NCBI GenBank assembly: GCA_964607755.1
Contig: CAZSMC010000001.1
Location: 62,001-126,000 of the forward strand
Origin: CAZSMC01 sp964607755
GTDB lineage: Bacteria > Zhuqueibacterota > Zhuqueibacteria > Residuimicrobiales > Krinioviventaceae
Length of the DNA stretch: 64,000 bases
Reading direction: 5' to 3'
Position numbers and translations under genes: made by a program. Position 1 is the stretch's first letter. Each line of letters begins with the position of its first letter. Positions 26,881-35,736 of this stretch are shown one piece after another. The notes below the pieces were generated by a model that did no database searches, was not told where the DNA came from, and saw only the letters and a program-made list of their open reading frames with translations.

Positions 26881-29364
26881 CTATAGTTGGCCTGCTAAAA
26901 CAACTGTAGTTTTTGTTTCCTCGATGGTTGTGTCCGATACATTAACAGCTTTGGCGTAAATGATATAGATACCCATCCGGCATGTGAGGCCCTCGCTGTC
27001 CCTGCCATCCCACACCACTGTTCGCTCATCACCGCACGGTTCGTTGTTTAGCAAAAAACGTACAAGCCGTCCCCGAATATCAAAAACTTTTATCGTCGCT
27101 CGCGGCGCCACTTCGGGCAGCCGCAGCGTCACCGTGGTGACATCATCGATGCCGTCGCCGTCCGGTGAGAACGGATTTGGTGATACCGAGAGCGCTGTTT
27201 TTGCATGTTTTTTCGTTACGTGGACACTGTTTTGCCTGCCAAGAGTGTGCCCGTCCGGATGCACGCAGGTTGCCCAGTTTGTTGGTTCGTCCGAATCGAT
27301 TTCCGGATGAACGCGTTCTAGCGAACGGCCTTTTGCCCCGCCCCACCTGTCAGAGTATCCTACCTCATCAACAAGCCGGTTGTTAAAATCAAAAAGGAAC
27401 AACGTGTCTGCTGTGTTGCGCAAGGTAGGAAAACCGGAAATTGGGCACAGCAGATCCGCTCTCTCAAACAGGCTGTCCCCGGAAGTGAGAACAGCATAGT
27501 GCCCGGCATCAAAAACCAACGACGAATCTACAATGATATGTTTTTCCGACGAATCGCTGTCTGAAATTTTCCACTGAAACAGCTCGACTTTGGTTTCAGA
27601 CTGATTGATCAGTTCGAGTGCTTCGCTCAACCATTTTGCAGGCTGATAATAAATTTCATTGATAACCAGCGAATTATAATCATAACTGATACACACTGTG
27701 TCTGTTATACAGTTATTTTTAATATTGCCATCCAGAGTAGAGTGAATGATGGCATTGATAACAAATACTCCCGGTACAGTGTGCCAGGTCACATCAAAAT
27801 AACGTGTTTCTTCACATAAGAGCTTGTTAATTTTTAAGGTCTCAATACCGATAGTTTCAGCAGAATCCAGCCTGGTGGCTTTGACAGAAATACCAAAATC
27901 ACCATGATCGAGACGGCCGACATTTTTTACCGCGCCCATAAAATGGATCGATTGTCCATGCTGCGGTTTCGAGGGCATGATCTGCCACTGGTCCTGCAAA
28001 AAGCCGACATCAAAATCTTTGGGACTGACACTGTTGTACCGGCCCGGTGTTGAGCCAGTCGAATCAGTGCTCGATAACCAGTTGTCCGCATCGTTTGTTG
28101 GCCTGTCAAATCGAATCCGCTCCAGAGAAATCATTTTGTCGCCACCGTAATCCGGCTCGTAATACAGACTGTCGATTGTATTGCCAACCGGCGACAGCAA
28201 GACTACCTCGTCACCGCCATTGTTGAGAACAGGCAAAGACATGCTCAGAATTTTTGAGCTGTCGCAATGGGGTATGTTTTTCTGTGCCAAAACAGCATAA
28301 GCGTTTGCTCCCAGCATATGTGTCGATTCAATGTCTTTGGTGCTTCTTGAATCCTTTATTTGCCAGTCCTTCAAATTCAGGGTTTCATCTGACATGTTGA
28401 AAATTTCAATCCATTCCTGATCATTTTCTTCAGTATCATACATCACTTCATTGATCACAACACTGCCGGGTTCGATATAATCTAAAACTGAAAAGCGATA
28501 CGTCATGGAATCGTTTTCTGTCCTGCTGTCCTCTAAAAGTTCAAGAATGGCGGTCAGTTTATGACAGCCAACGGTGAGCGGCGGATGTTCAAACGTCACT
28601 AAAACAGAATCTGCCGGAGGAAGCGATTGCAGCAAAAGTGTGCTATCGATCAAAACCCGGGTATGCTGCGAGCTGTCTATGACCATGCAGCGAAGTGTAT
28701 TGATGGGTTCGGTTCCCATGTTCAAAATAGTGAGCGTTATAGTAATATTGTCCCGGTCCGATGGCGTGTCCGGTTGAACCTTAAAAAAAGACAATGCCGC
28801 ATCAACCGGGACTGGGGAGATAGAATTTCTAAACCCGGGCGTTCCGTCTTTTCGAACAGAATTGCCCCAATTTTCGGGCGAGTCACCGGCTCCCTGCACA
28901 ATCTTTTCTTCGGAAAATCCATCAGCATTATCAGGTGTATAGGTCCATGAGCTCATCACTGTCGAGTCAGGTTTTAGAATGGACACAGTTTCGCCTTCGC
29001 TGTTTTTCAAACCATAGGCACCGATTTGTACGTTACCAATGGTGAGCAACACAGCGGAAGCTGGTATATCATCATCGTAGAGTTGGCTTTCCTCAAAATA
29101 TTTTGGTGAAAGAATCAACCCAAACGTCTGTGGCGGCAGCACTGCAGAACCGGTGACCGGTTGCAGTATATCATATCCATCCCCATCACTTATTAGCCAG
29201 TTTTGAACATCAACCGATTCAGTCTGGCTGAGATTATAGATTTCTACGAATTCATTATACCGCTCTGTGCCTCTTGGATTAAACATTATTTCGGAAAGCA
29301 CGATTTGACAACGCACTGATGAAGCGGCGAATAAAAAACAAACAACAACACATTTTACACGCAT
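26881..29364 (-). CDS. Secreted lamin-tail-domain protein with FlgD-like C-terminus
   Basis: 827 residues from the ATG preceded by AAAGGGG; an in-frame GTG three codons earlier is less likely. Signal peptide ~1-20. Three lamin-tail (LTD) domains are marked by VLSEIMFNPRGTERYNEFVE, VVINEVMYDTEENDQEWIEI and LVINEIYYQPAKWLSEALEL. Between them are CARDB-like beta domains (LTILNMGTEP..., VKNVGRLDHGD). The last ~90 residues are the FlgD-like module (SVSPNPFSPDGDGIDD, FDIRGRLVRFLL, VVWDGRDSEG). LTD proteins of this type are extracellular or surface-bound, often with adhesive or nuclease partners; no nuclease domain is present here. Confidence 0.85.
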   Translation of the reverse strand: MRVKCVVVCFLFAASSVRCQIVLSEIMFNPRGTERYNEFVEIYNLSQTESVDVQNWLISDGDGYDILQPVTGSAVLPPQTFGLILSPKYFEESQLYDDDIPASAVLLTIGNVQIGAYGLKNSEGETVSILKPDSTVMSSWTYTPDNADGFSEEKIVQGAGDSPENWGNSVRKDGTPGFRNSISPVPVDAALSFFKVQPDTPSDRDNITITLTILNMGTEPINTLRCMVIDSSQHTRVLIDSTLLLQSLPPADSVLVTFEHPPLTVGCHKLTAILELLEDSRTENDSMTYRFSVLDYIEPGSVVINEVMYDTEENDQEWIEIFNMSDETLNLKDWQIKDSRSTKDIESTHMLGANAYAVLAQKNIPHCDSSKILSMSLPVLNNGGDEVVLLSPVGNTIDSLYYEPDYGGDKMISLERIRFDRPTNDADNWLSSTDSTGSTPGRYNSVSPKDFDVGFLQDQWQIMPSKPQHGQSIHFMGAVKNVGRLDHGDFGISVKATRLDSAETIGIETLKINKLLCEETRYFDVTWHTVPGVFVINAIIHSTLDGNIKNNCITDTVCISYDYNSLVINEIYYQPAKWLSEALELINQSETKVELFQWKISDSDSSEKHIIVDSSLVFDAGHYAVLTSGDSLFERADLLCPISGFPTLRNTADTLFLFDFNNRLVDEVGYSDRWGGAKGRSLERVHPEIDSDEPTNWATCVHPDGHTLGRQNSVHVTKKHAKTALSVSPNPFSPDGDGIDDVTTVTLRLPEVAPRATIKVFDIRGRLVRFLLNNEPCGDERTVVWDGRDSEGLTCRMGIYIIYAKAVNVSDTTIEETKTTVVLAGQL

Positions 29365-29400
29365 AAAAAACACCCCTTTCGAATAAAGATTATTATAGCT

Positions 29401-29557
29401 TTAACCCAAGTTCGACAGTTGTTTTATATTTTGGCTATTTTATAAATTATCAAGTTCGTTATTTACAATAAAAATGATTCCCTAATCCCGTGTAGTGAAG
29501 ACCTGTTCTTTTATTGTAAATATTGAATTTAACATTAAAGTGTCGAACCTGGGTTAA
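29401..29557. repeat. 157-bp nested inverted-repeat element (MITE-like)
   Basis: The outer arms at 29401-29417 and 29541-29557 (TTAACCCAAGTTCGACA and its complement) match at 16 of 17 positions. Inside, 29460-29473 and 29509-29522 (TATTTACAATAAAA and its complement) form a perfect 14-bp inverted repeat. The element lies in a 379-bp non-coding gap between two minus-strand genes. No coding frame and no clear target duplication is present. It could be a miniature transposable element or a strong RNA hairpin in the upstream region of the lamin-tail gene. Confidence 0.65.
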
Positions 29558-29743
29558 CGTCTACAAAAACTGCCTGAATATATAAGAACACAAAAAAAGA
29601 ATGCTACAAAAAGATATTATTCCTGATATTTTTGACAATCCCATATTTTTCAGAAACATCTTTTTCCGCTGTTTTCAGCTCTCACAGCGATTAAATAGGC
29701 TATTCGTTTTCTATAAGAATTGGGTTTATGCTTCCCCGGAGCT

Positions 29744-31117
29744 TTATTGTTTTTCTTCACTCTGGTGAGCGACAAGAAGCAATTTTTCTATCGTTGTGTT
29801 TAAAAAAGTCTGATTGATTGCTTTTTGATACTGATCATGGATATCGCGAATTATTTTGTTATGCACATCCTCTGCTTTCTCAATATCAAAGTCATCCCCT
29901 TTAGAACGCAACATATTGAAAAAGTCCAGAACGTACAAGTTGTTCAGACTTGTGGACGGACAATAGCGTACCTCTGTTTCCTCCACCGGATAAATGAGCC
30001 TGGCTTCGCGCAGGGTCTGCAGCATACTATCGACAGTAGGTTCAGGGACCTGTAGCCGTTCACTCAATTCTGAGCTCGACGGTGCCTGTTTGCCAAAGTG
30101 AAAGTGTTCGGCAATGATGAGCAGCAGTTTCAATGCGATCAGTTCAGTGGATTCCTGGCTGTATTTTTTCTCTGTGAATTGCCAGCCCAGAAATTTATGA
30201 TTTTGATGTGTAAAGCAAATTTCCCCGCCCAGTAAAATGACAGCCCAGCTCAAATACAGCCAGATAAGAAACAGCGGAAAGGTGGCAAAGCCGGAATATA
30301 ACGCTGCTTTGGATCCGGTGGTATATGAAGTGACAATAAAATGGGTAAAGCCGAAATTGGCGATTTGCCAGAGCGTGCCGGCAGCAACAGCGCCGATAAA
30401 AGCAGATGTCATTTTCACTTTGGTGTTGGGAATAAAAAGATAGAACAATAAAAACGCCAGCCAGCTTGCCAACAACGGCCAGGAACGTCTTATCAGCACG
30501 TTCACCCCGGTTGTCTCGGTCAGTGACTGGATGAACGATAGGCGCTGAATGTACGCGGTGAATCCGGGAATAACAATGAGCAGCACCGGGCCTAAAAGCA
30601 GGACGCTGAAATAATCGCTCACCCGGCGCTGGAAACTCCGCGATTTGCGGATCTGCCAGATGTCGTTAAAAGCGCCTTCGATGTTGCCGACTACTGAAAT
30701 GATAGAAAACAGCAGCACGAGAAAACCAATACCGCCAAGCGCACTCACGTTCAACTCTTCAAGGATTATTTTTATCTGATCCATGATGACGGTTACCGCC
30801 CTGGGTCCGAGCGGACTCAGCGTGTTCTCGAGAATGGGAAACAACCGCTCAGCAAAACCGAATCCTTTGAGCAGTGAAAATACCACCGCCATGATGGGAA
30901 CGATAGCCAGCAAGCTGCTGTACACAAGCGACGAAGCCCGAATCCACACCCGTTCCTTGAAAAATCCCCGAATGACGAGAAAGCCAATCATGATCGTCTG
31001 ATACAGCATTCGACGCAGTGAACCTTGTTTGCTCACATCGATTCGCCAGACTTCTTGCGCGATAAAATGGTAAATCCGGGAAGCTGTTTTCTCAAGTTTT
31101 TGCAGCCAATTTTTCAT
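29744..31117 (-). CDS. YihY/BrkB-family inner membrane protein with C-terminal winged-helix-like tail
   Basis: 457 residues. Six TM helices span residues ~45-310, with RIRASSLVYSSLL-like and GSKAALYSGFATFPLFLIWL segments typical of the YihY family (formerly called RNase BN). Residues ~320-440 are an added soluble domain (LLIIAEHFHFGKQAPSSSEL, RLQVPEPTVDSMLQTLREAR) resembling a winged helix of the Rrf2 kind. The family's role is unsettled, with proposed transport or envelope functions. Monocistronic; the start ATG lies downstream of a weak ribosome site. Confidence 0.85.
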   Translation of the reverse strand: MKNWLQKLEKTASRIYHFIAQEVWRIDVSKQGSLRRMLYQTIMIGFLVIRGFFKERVWIRASSLVYSSLLAIVPIMAVVFSLLKGFGFAERLFPILENTLSPLGPRAVTVIMDQIKIILEELNVSALGGIGFLVLLFSIISVVGNIEGAFNDIWQIRKSRSFQRRVSDYFSVLLLGPVLLIVIPGFTAYIQRLSFIQSLTETTGVNVLIRRSWPLLASWLAFLLFYLFIPNTKVKMTSAFIGAVAAGTLWQIANFGFTHFIVTSYTTGSKAALYSGFATFPLFLIWLYLSWAVILLGGEICFTHQNHKFLGWQFTEKKYSQESTELIALKLLLIIAEHFHFGKQAPSSSELSERLQVPEPTVDSMLQTLREARLIYPVEETEVRYCPSTSLNNLYVLDFFNMLRSKGDDFDIEKAEDVHNKIIRDIHDQYQKAINQTFLNTTIEKLLLVAHQSEEKQ

Positions 31118-31190
31118 AATCGCAACAATTTACCTATTAGCCGGTTATTAAAAGTTGCAACATCCAGTCTGTCAGTATTCCAATCCGTAA

Positions 31191-31228
31191 AGAGAAAAAC
31201 CGGCTGCCAGCGAATGACAACCGGTTTT
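31191..31228 (-). terminator. Rho-independent terminator of the Gfo/Idh/MocA gene
   Basis: A 13-bp stem (31196-31208 with 31216-31228, two G-U pairs) around the loop AGCGAAT is followed on the minus strand by TTTTT. It lies 24 bp beyond the stop of the oxidoreductase gene. Confidence 0.7.
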
Positions 31229-31251
31229 GAAAAGAGTCATAAACTGATGTG

Positions 31252-32583
31252 CTATACTGTGGGTTTCCAGCCGGGTTCGTAATCCCGGTCCCACATTTTC
31301 ATTGCCAGCTCATCGTCAACAATCCGGCCGTTGCGTGTGTCGATTTTCAATGTATGGCCGGTTTCCTGGGCGATATTGCCGAGGTGGCACAGCAGCACAC
31401 TTTTAGCGCCTTCGTCGATAGGCGCATTTTGTTTTTCGCCTTTGAGAATCGCGTTAATAAAGTTAGCGATATGCATGGTCGTCAACGAGCCGCCGCCGGT
31501 AATGTCCAGGGTAGCGCTGGCTTCGTCGGCTTTGACTTTTTCAATCAACTGGTTTTTCAGATCGTAAATTTCATAGCCGTTCCGGTCAACGATCAGTGTA
31601 CCGTTTTCGCCGTGAATAGCAGAACCACGTCCGCGGCCTTCGAACGGCCGGCCGTTGCAACTGCGGCCTTCCCAGACAATAGCTGTGTTGTTGTCAAATT
31701 CGTAACCGGCAATCTGGGTGTCATAGAATTCCCAGTCATCGTCATAGTGATAGCGGCCGCCGGCAGAAGTGACTTTGTACGGATAATCCACGCCAAGTGC
31801 CCAGCGGCACACATCGATTTCGTGAGTGCCATTGTTACAGATTTCACCAGTTCCCCAACGCCAGAACCAGTGCCAGTTGTAATGCACCACATTGTCGCGG
31901 TACGGCACGCGCGGCGCCGGGCCCTGCCACAGTTCATAATCGAGCCATTCCGGAACTGGTACTTGTTTGCCGATTCCGATCGGGCCGCGGGTATTGGCAT
32001 ACCAGGCCTTGCCGTAATACGGACGGCCAATGATGCCGCCTCTGAGTTTTTCTATCGCCTGGATCGTATGCGGGGCCGAGCGCTGTTGATTGCCCATTTG
32101 CACGACTTTGTTGTATTTCTTTTGCGCTGCAACCAGCAGTTCACCTTCTCTGGGATTGTAGCCGCACGGTTTTTCCACATAAATATTTTTGCCGGCTTTT
32201 AAACCGAGAATAGCGGCCGGCGCGTGCCAGTGATCAGGTGCGGCAATGACCAGGATGTCGAGATCCTTGTCATCTAAAGCCTTGCGGAAATCCGTGATGC
32301 CTTTTGGTTTTTTACCGCTCACCTCGTTCACTTTAGCGACCGTTTTTTCTACTACCCGCGAATCCACGTCACAAATATAAGTGACTTGAGCGTTTTCATT
32401 TTTGGCAAATTCTTCGGCAAGATATCCGCCCCGGCCGTGTGTACCCATGACGCACATATTCAGGCGGTCGTTAGCGCCCAGGACGCGGGAACCGGGCAGC
32501 GACGTCAGTACGGCTGCACTGGCGATCCCGGTCGCCGTTGTCTTGATAAAATTCCGTCGTGTTGTGTTTTTTGATTTTTCCAT
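31252..32583 (-). CDS. Tat-exported Gfo/Idh/MocA-family oxidoreductase
   Basis: 443 residues from the ATG after AGAGGG. The N-terminus carries a twin-arginine signal (TTRRNFIKTTATGIASAAVL), so the protein folds with its cofactor before export. The Rossmann start LNMCVMGTHGRGGYLAEEFA and the EKP motif (NIYVEKPCGYNPREGELLVA) define the family, and a C-terminal beta-sheet domain follows (HWFWRWGTGEICNNGTHEID). These enzymes oxidise or rearrange sugars and glycosides with NAD(P); exported ones are common in polysaccharide-using bacteria. The substrate is unknown. It stands alone. Confidence 0.88.
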   Translation of the reverse strand: MEKSKNTTRRNFIKTTATGIASAAVLTSLPGSRVLGANDRLNMCVMGTHGRGGYLAEEFAKNENAQVTYICDVDSRVVEKTVAKVNEVSGKKPKGITDFRKALDDKDLDILVIAAPDHWHAPAAILGLKAGKNIYVEKPCGYNPREGELLVAAQKKYNKVVQMGNQQRSAPHTIQAIEKLRGGIIGRPYYGKAWYANTRGPIGIGKQVPVPEWLDYELWQGPAPRVPYRDNVVHYNWHWFWRWGTGEICNNGTHEIDVCRWALGVDYPYKVTSAGGRYHYDDDWEFYDTQIAGYEFDNNTAIVWEGRSCNGRPFEGRGRGSAIHGENGTLIVDRNGYEIYDLKNQLIEKVKADEASATLDITGGGSLTTMHIANFINAILKGEKQNAPIDEGAKSVLLCHLGNIAQETGHTLKIDTRNGRIVDDELAMKMWDRDYEPGWKPTV

Positions 32584-32825
32584 AGTGTGCCCTCTTTGGT
32601 TTCTGAATAATTGATTACATTCATACATATAATAAGAGACATTCAGCAAAGATTCAAGTGTTTTTTAAAGCGGTTTAAATTTTGTTGGGAGGTGTTGTTG
32701 ATGCGGAATGGAAGGAATGTGAATTACAAAGAATAAACGAGTACTCATTTTCGAAAAACAGTTTGCTTTTTTAGGAAAATATGTTTTATTTAGTTTTATA
32801 AAAGAATAATCAAAGGGGAATATGA

Positions 32826-33086
32826 ATGTCACTTTTTAAATTTAACACTCAAAATATCGAATTAGGGCTTTTCTATTTGACTTTCGAAGATTCTATCATG
32901 GTTATTCGTCCGTTCCGCCGCATTGTCATTGGTCCGAATGAACATCTAAGAACAGCGGATGAGCGGTTGTCCCTGATCCGGCTATCCGGAACTGAATCCG
33001 CACCAGAAGTTCAGAATAAATCCAGCAGGATTCAAGAAAAAAGCCTGCTGCATTTCAGGCTCAGACTGACATACAAGGGGTGGTAA
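32826..33086 (+). CDS. Small hypothetical protein
   Basis: 86 residues with a good ribosome site (AAAGGGGAA, 6 bases before the ATG) but no recognised domain. The N-terminal half is hydrophobic-aromatic (IELGLFYLTFEDSIMVIRPF) and the C-terminal half polar and basic. It starts the disrupted stretch at 32.8-36 kb, so it may be a fragment of something larger. An overlapping ATG at 32822 leads only to a five-codon frame. Confidence 0.35.
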   Translation: MSLFKFNTQNIELGLFYLTFEDSIMVIRPFRRIVIGPNEHLRTADERLSLIRLSGTESAPEVQNKSSRIQEKSLLHFRLRLTYKGW

Positions 33087-33208
33087 ACGCTTTGGTTGTT
33101 TAATTTGAAAATCGTATTTCCGTCTGAAAATATAAGCAAAAGAAAGTTTATAAAAATATTTGAAATATATTGGTTTCATGCTATATTATAAAAAAAAGAG
33201 GTATTCCC

Positions 33209-33415
33209 ATGGGCTCTTTTATTATGGATACACGGATAAAAAATGGGCATCTCAAATTAAAAGACGTTCCTTTTAATGATGATACAGATGTAAAAGTTAT
33301 TGTGATACCCAAGGTCAATCTAGAAAAAATGTCATTCAGAGAATCTCAAAATGCTGCAAAGTCGATTAAGGGAAATCTTTCCGATGATATCGTTGCAGAA
33401 CGAGATCACAAATGA
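33209..33415 (+). CDS. Antitoxin of a VapBC-like pair
   Basis: 68 residues from the ATG after AAAGAGG. It begins with a short beta-rich part (MDTRIKNGHLKLKDVPFNDD, VKVIVIP) resembling AbrB/MazE-type or related small antitoxins, followed by a helical tail (FRESQNAAKSIKGNLSDDIV) that would wrap the toxin. Its last bases overlap the ATG of the PIN toxin (ATGA), so the two are translationally coupled. The pair probably autoregulates its own promoter. Confidence 0.75.
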   Translation: MGSFIMDTRIKNGHLKLKDVPFNDDTDVKVIVIPKVNLEKMSFRESQNAAKSIKGNLSDDIVAERDHK

Positions 33416-33867
33416 ATTTGTTTTTAGACACGAGCGCTGTTGTAAAACTATATCATCATGAACAGGGAAGCGAAAATCTACTGAATTTCATTGCTCCATA
33501 TTCTAACGATCTTATATTCACGATATGCGATTTGACTCTGCTGGAATTTAGGTCAGCTTTATTGAGACGTGTAAGAATAGATGAAATACCTCTTGATAAA
33601 ATAAAACAGATATTCAGTTACTTTGATCGGGATCTGAATTTGATGAATATAATAGAGACTGAGAAAACTGTAAAAACCCGTGCCATAACCCTTCTTGAGG
33701 ATGTGGCTGCGAATAAAAGTTTAAAAACACTTGATTCCATTCAACTTGCTTCTGCTATTATTGCAAACGAGAATTTAGAGATCGATTATTTTGTAGCCGC
33801 AGATGAACAACTCTTGGATATTGCCGGAACTTATTTCAGGTTATTTAATCCTGTGTTAAGCGGATGA
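33412..33867 (+). CDS. VapC-like PIN-domain toxin
   Basis: 151 residues, a complete PIN domain. LFLDTSAVVKLYHHEQGS carries the first acidic residue, LTLLEFRSALLRR the second, LKTLDSIQLASAIIANE the third and YFVAADEQLLDIA the fourth, as needed to bind Mg/Mn in the active site. VapC toxins are RNases that cut tRNA or rRNA to slow growth. It overlaps the antitoxin gene by 4 bp. Unlike the remnant at 22741, it is intact and may help stabilise this region. Confidence 0.88.
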   Translation: MNLFLDTSAVVKLYHHEQGSENLLNFIAPYSNDLIFTICDLTLLEFRSALLRRVRIDEIPLDKIKQIFSYFDRDLNLMNIIETEKTVKTRAITLLEDVAANKSLKTLDSIQLASAIIANENLEIDYFVAADEQLLDIAGTYFRLFNPVLSG

Positions 33868-33961
33868 GTATTTCATAGGTTCTCATTTTTTCTGTCATAA
33901 TTGACGAGAGATAGTTTGACTGTTTGTGCATAGCTCTTCAGGATCATATAGCGTTATCTAA

Positions 33962-34201
33962 TACCTGAAACACTCAAAAAGATTTATAAAGAGCAGTAAA
34001 AGCTGTTTGTGGCCGTTTCAGGAAAGGAACGTTGTTCTCATTGATGAGAGTCATCATCTGCGGAACAACAATACAAAATTGTACCGGGAGGTTCAGCCGT
34101 TCCTGGCTGGTAAAAAAGTCATTCTCTTGACCGCAACGCCGCAAAACACGTCGGTCTGGAATATCTACAATCAGATCAAATTGTTCAATCAAACCGTATA
34201 A
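33962..34201 (+). pseudogene. Helicase fragment (SNF2/DEAD-like motifs II and III)
   Basis: An open frame without a convincing start reads ERNVVLIDESHHLRNNNTKL and then KKVILLTATPQNTSVWNIYN before TAA. DESHH is a superfamily 2 helicase motif II and TATPQ motif III; the wording resembles SNF2-type helicases of DISARM or phage-defence and restriction loci. Motif I and the whole second RecA domain are missing. It is the central fragment of a ~900+ residue protein and so a deletion remnant. Confidence 0.75.
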
Positions 34202-34344
34202 ATAAATTTGAAAAAGATGATCAATGGTACGAAGAAATAGTTAATATCTACAATAGAGAAAAATTATTTCAAGCTAGTGATCCTGAAGAAGAGAAAAGAT
34301 ATCCGATTGAATTTATATGTGGCGAAATAATAAAAGGAATATGA
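34202..34344 (+). pseudogene. 3'-terminal fragment of an unidentified gene
   Basis: In a different frame from the helicase fragment, an open stretch reads NKFEKDDQWYEEIVNIYNRE, then KLFQASDPEEEKRYPIEF and CGEIIKGI before TGA. It has protein-like composition but no start codon, and it is joined directly to the helicase piece. It looks like the tail of a second, unrelated or frameshifted gene left by a deletion. No family recognised. Confidence 0.4.
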
Positions 34345-34351
34345 ATCAACT

Positions 34352-34772
34352 ATGAACACTTCCATGGTCCAACAACTCATCCAGGACGCCCGAGACATCA
34401 TAGCCAAACGATACATAAACGGCAAACACAACATGGGCGCGGCTCTGCGGACAAAGAGCGGAAACGTGTTTGTCGGCGTGCATGTGGAAGCAGCGTGCAG
34501 ACGGATTTCCCTCTGCGCTGAAGCTGTTGCTATCGGAGTGGCTGCCACTCACGGTGACACCGATATTTCCCAGATCGTTGCTGTAACCGAATCTGGCGAC
34601 ATTGTGCCGCCGCGCGGCATGTGCCGGGAACTGATCTCGGACTATGCCCCCGGACGGCTGTGTGATTCTGGAAATAAATGGTAAAGTGCAATGTGTTCCC
34701 GTGAACGAGCTTTTACCGGTAAAGTATGACGCATCCAAATATTCGAACAGACGCAAAAGTTTGGATGACTAA
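34352..34772 (+). pseudogene. Cytidine deaminase, frameshifted and missing a zinc ligand
   Basis: The first frame (34352-34684) matches cytidine deaminases: GKHNMGAALRTKSGNVFVGV, then RRISLCAEAVAI (zinc Cys and catalytic Glu), then PPRGMCRELISDYAP. The expected PCGxCR zinc motif has Arg where the first Cys should be (CGC instead of TGC). At the run of five C at 34648-34652 the frame slips. Dropping one C restores VILEINGKVQCVPVNELLPV and continues to TAA at 34770-34772, a normal ~139-residue length. The gene therefore carries two independent lesions and is decaying. Confidence 0.82.
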
Positions 34773-34869
34773 TCAGACATTCACACCGAATTATTCTTAA
34801 AACGTCTACCAGGTCGCGACAACGGTGTGCACAGATGCAACCTAACCACCATTTCAGAAGGAGTGGGAC

Positions 34870-35607
34870 ATGTTAAAAATCAATTTAATTTTAGTGTTGA
34901 TGATTATCGTTCTTGCACCACAGGTTTTCCCGCAAATCCAATTGGACGTTGAAACCGGAGCTGTGTTCAGCGGTTACAATGATGTTCGCATACCCGGCAC
35001 CGGCGGCACGTTATTTTCCCTTTCCGAAGAGCTACAAGCTGATCCCGCATTTTTCTATCGTCTGCGTGTGTTTTACGCTTTTAATCCCCGGCATCATGTC
35101 GGCGCATTATTTGCACCTCTGCCCATTCAATCGGAGGGACAATTAAACCGGGATCTCGTTTTTGCCGGCCAGACATTCCCGGCTCAGACGCCTCTGGCCG
35201 CGACGTATGTTTTCAATTCTTATCGCATAATGTACCGTTATGATTTTTTTAAAAAGCATAATCTTGAATTGGGAATCGGATTGACTGCGAAAATCCGTGA
35301 CGCAAAGATCAGCGTTCAGAGCAATGGCATTGAATCGGAAAAGACGAATGTGGGTTTTGTGCCGATCATACATTTCCGGCTGTTGTGGAATTTCAGCCAG
35401 CGGTTTGCGTTCTTGTTAGACGGCGACGCACTCGCCGCACCCCAGGGCAGAGCCGAAGATGTTCTCGCTGCATTAACGGCTTCAGTTTCTGATAAAGTCG
35501 ATTTAAAATGCGGCTACCGGATTCTGGAAGGCGGCGCAGACGCAGACGAGGTCTATACGTTTGCATTGATCCATTACGCATTAGTGGGGGCTATTTTTCA
35601 TTTTTAG
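34870..35607 (+). CDS. Outer-membrane beta-barrel protein
   Basis: 245 residues with a signal peptide at ~1-20 (MLKINLILVLMIIVLAPQVF). The body alternates beta strands with aromatic girdles (FYRLRVFYAFNPRHHVGALF, NSYRIMYRYDFFKKHNLELG, VGFVPIIHFRLLWNFSQR) and ends in an aromatic residue (GAIFHF), the signal used for outer-membrane insertion. An OmpW/OmpA-like eight-stranded barrel fits. AAGGAG precedes the ATG. It is intact, although surrounded by pseudogenes. The ligand is unknown. Confidence 0.72.
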   Translation: MLKINLILVLMIIVLAPQVFPQIQLDVETGAVFSGYNDVRIPGTGGTLFSLSEELQADPAFFYRLRVFYAFNPRHHVGALFAPLPIQSEGQLNRDLVFAGQTFPAQTPLAATYVFNSYRIMYRYDFFKKHNLELGIGLTAKIRDAKISVQSNGIESEKTNVGFVPIIHFRLLWNFSQRFAFLLDGDALAAPQGRAEDVLAALTASVSDKVDLKCGYRILEGGADADEVYTFALIHYALVGAIFHF

Positions 35608-35661
35608 TTCCTGGTAAAGTATTTGATAGGTGGCAGACTTTTATATCTGGTTTTTCAAGGT

Positions 35662-35687
35662 TGGTTCATTTATGTTTGAATGAACCA
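35662..35687 (+). terminator. Hairpin downstream of the beta-barrel gene
   Basis: A perfect 9-bp stem (TGGTTCATT / AATGAACCA) with an 8-base loop lies 55 bp after the stop codon, with a T-rich stretch about 10 bases further on. It is a plausible but not ideal terminator because the T-run is not adjacent. Confidence 0.45.
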
Positions 35688-35736
35688 GAGTGACCATTAT
35701 TTTTATTCTTTAGAAAAATAATAAAAAGGTAAAAAG

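Noticed and set aside
29374..29743. Target-site duplication around the nested inverted repeat
   Set aside because: The bases flanking 29401 and 29557 do not match beyond one or two positions, so transposition is not proven.
31249..32202. 317-codon plus-strand open frame
   Set aside because: It lies entirely antisense to the Gfo/Idh/MocA oxidoreductase, whose motifs and Tat signal are clear. Its translation shows no domain and reflects codon bias of the true gene.
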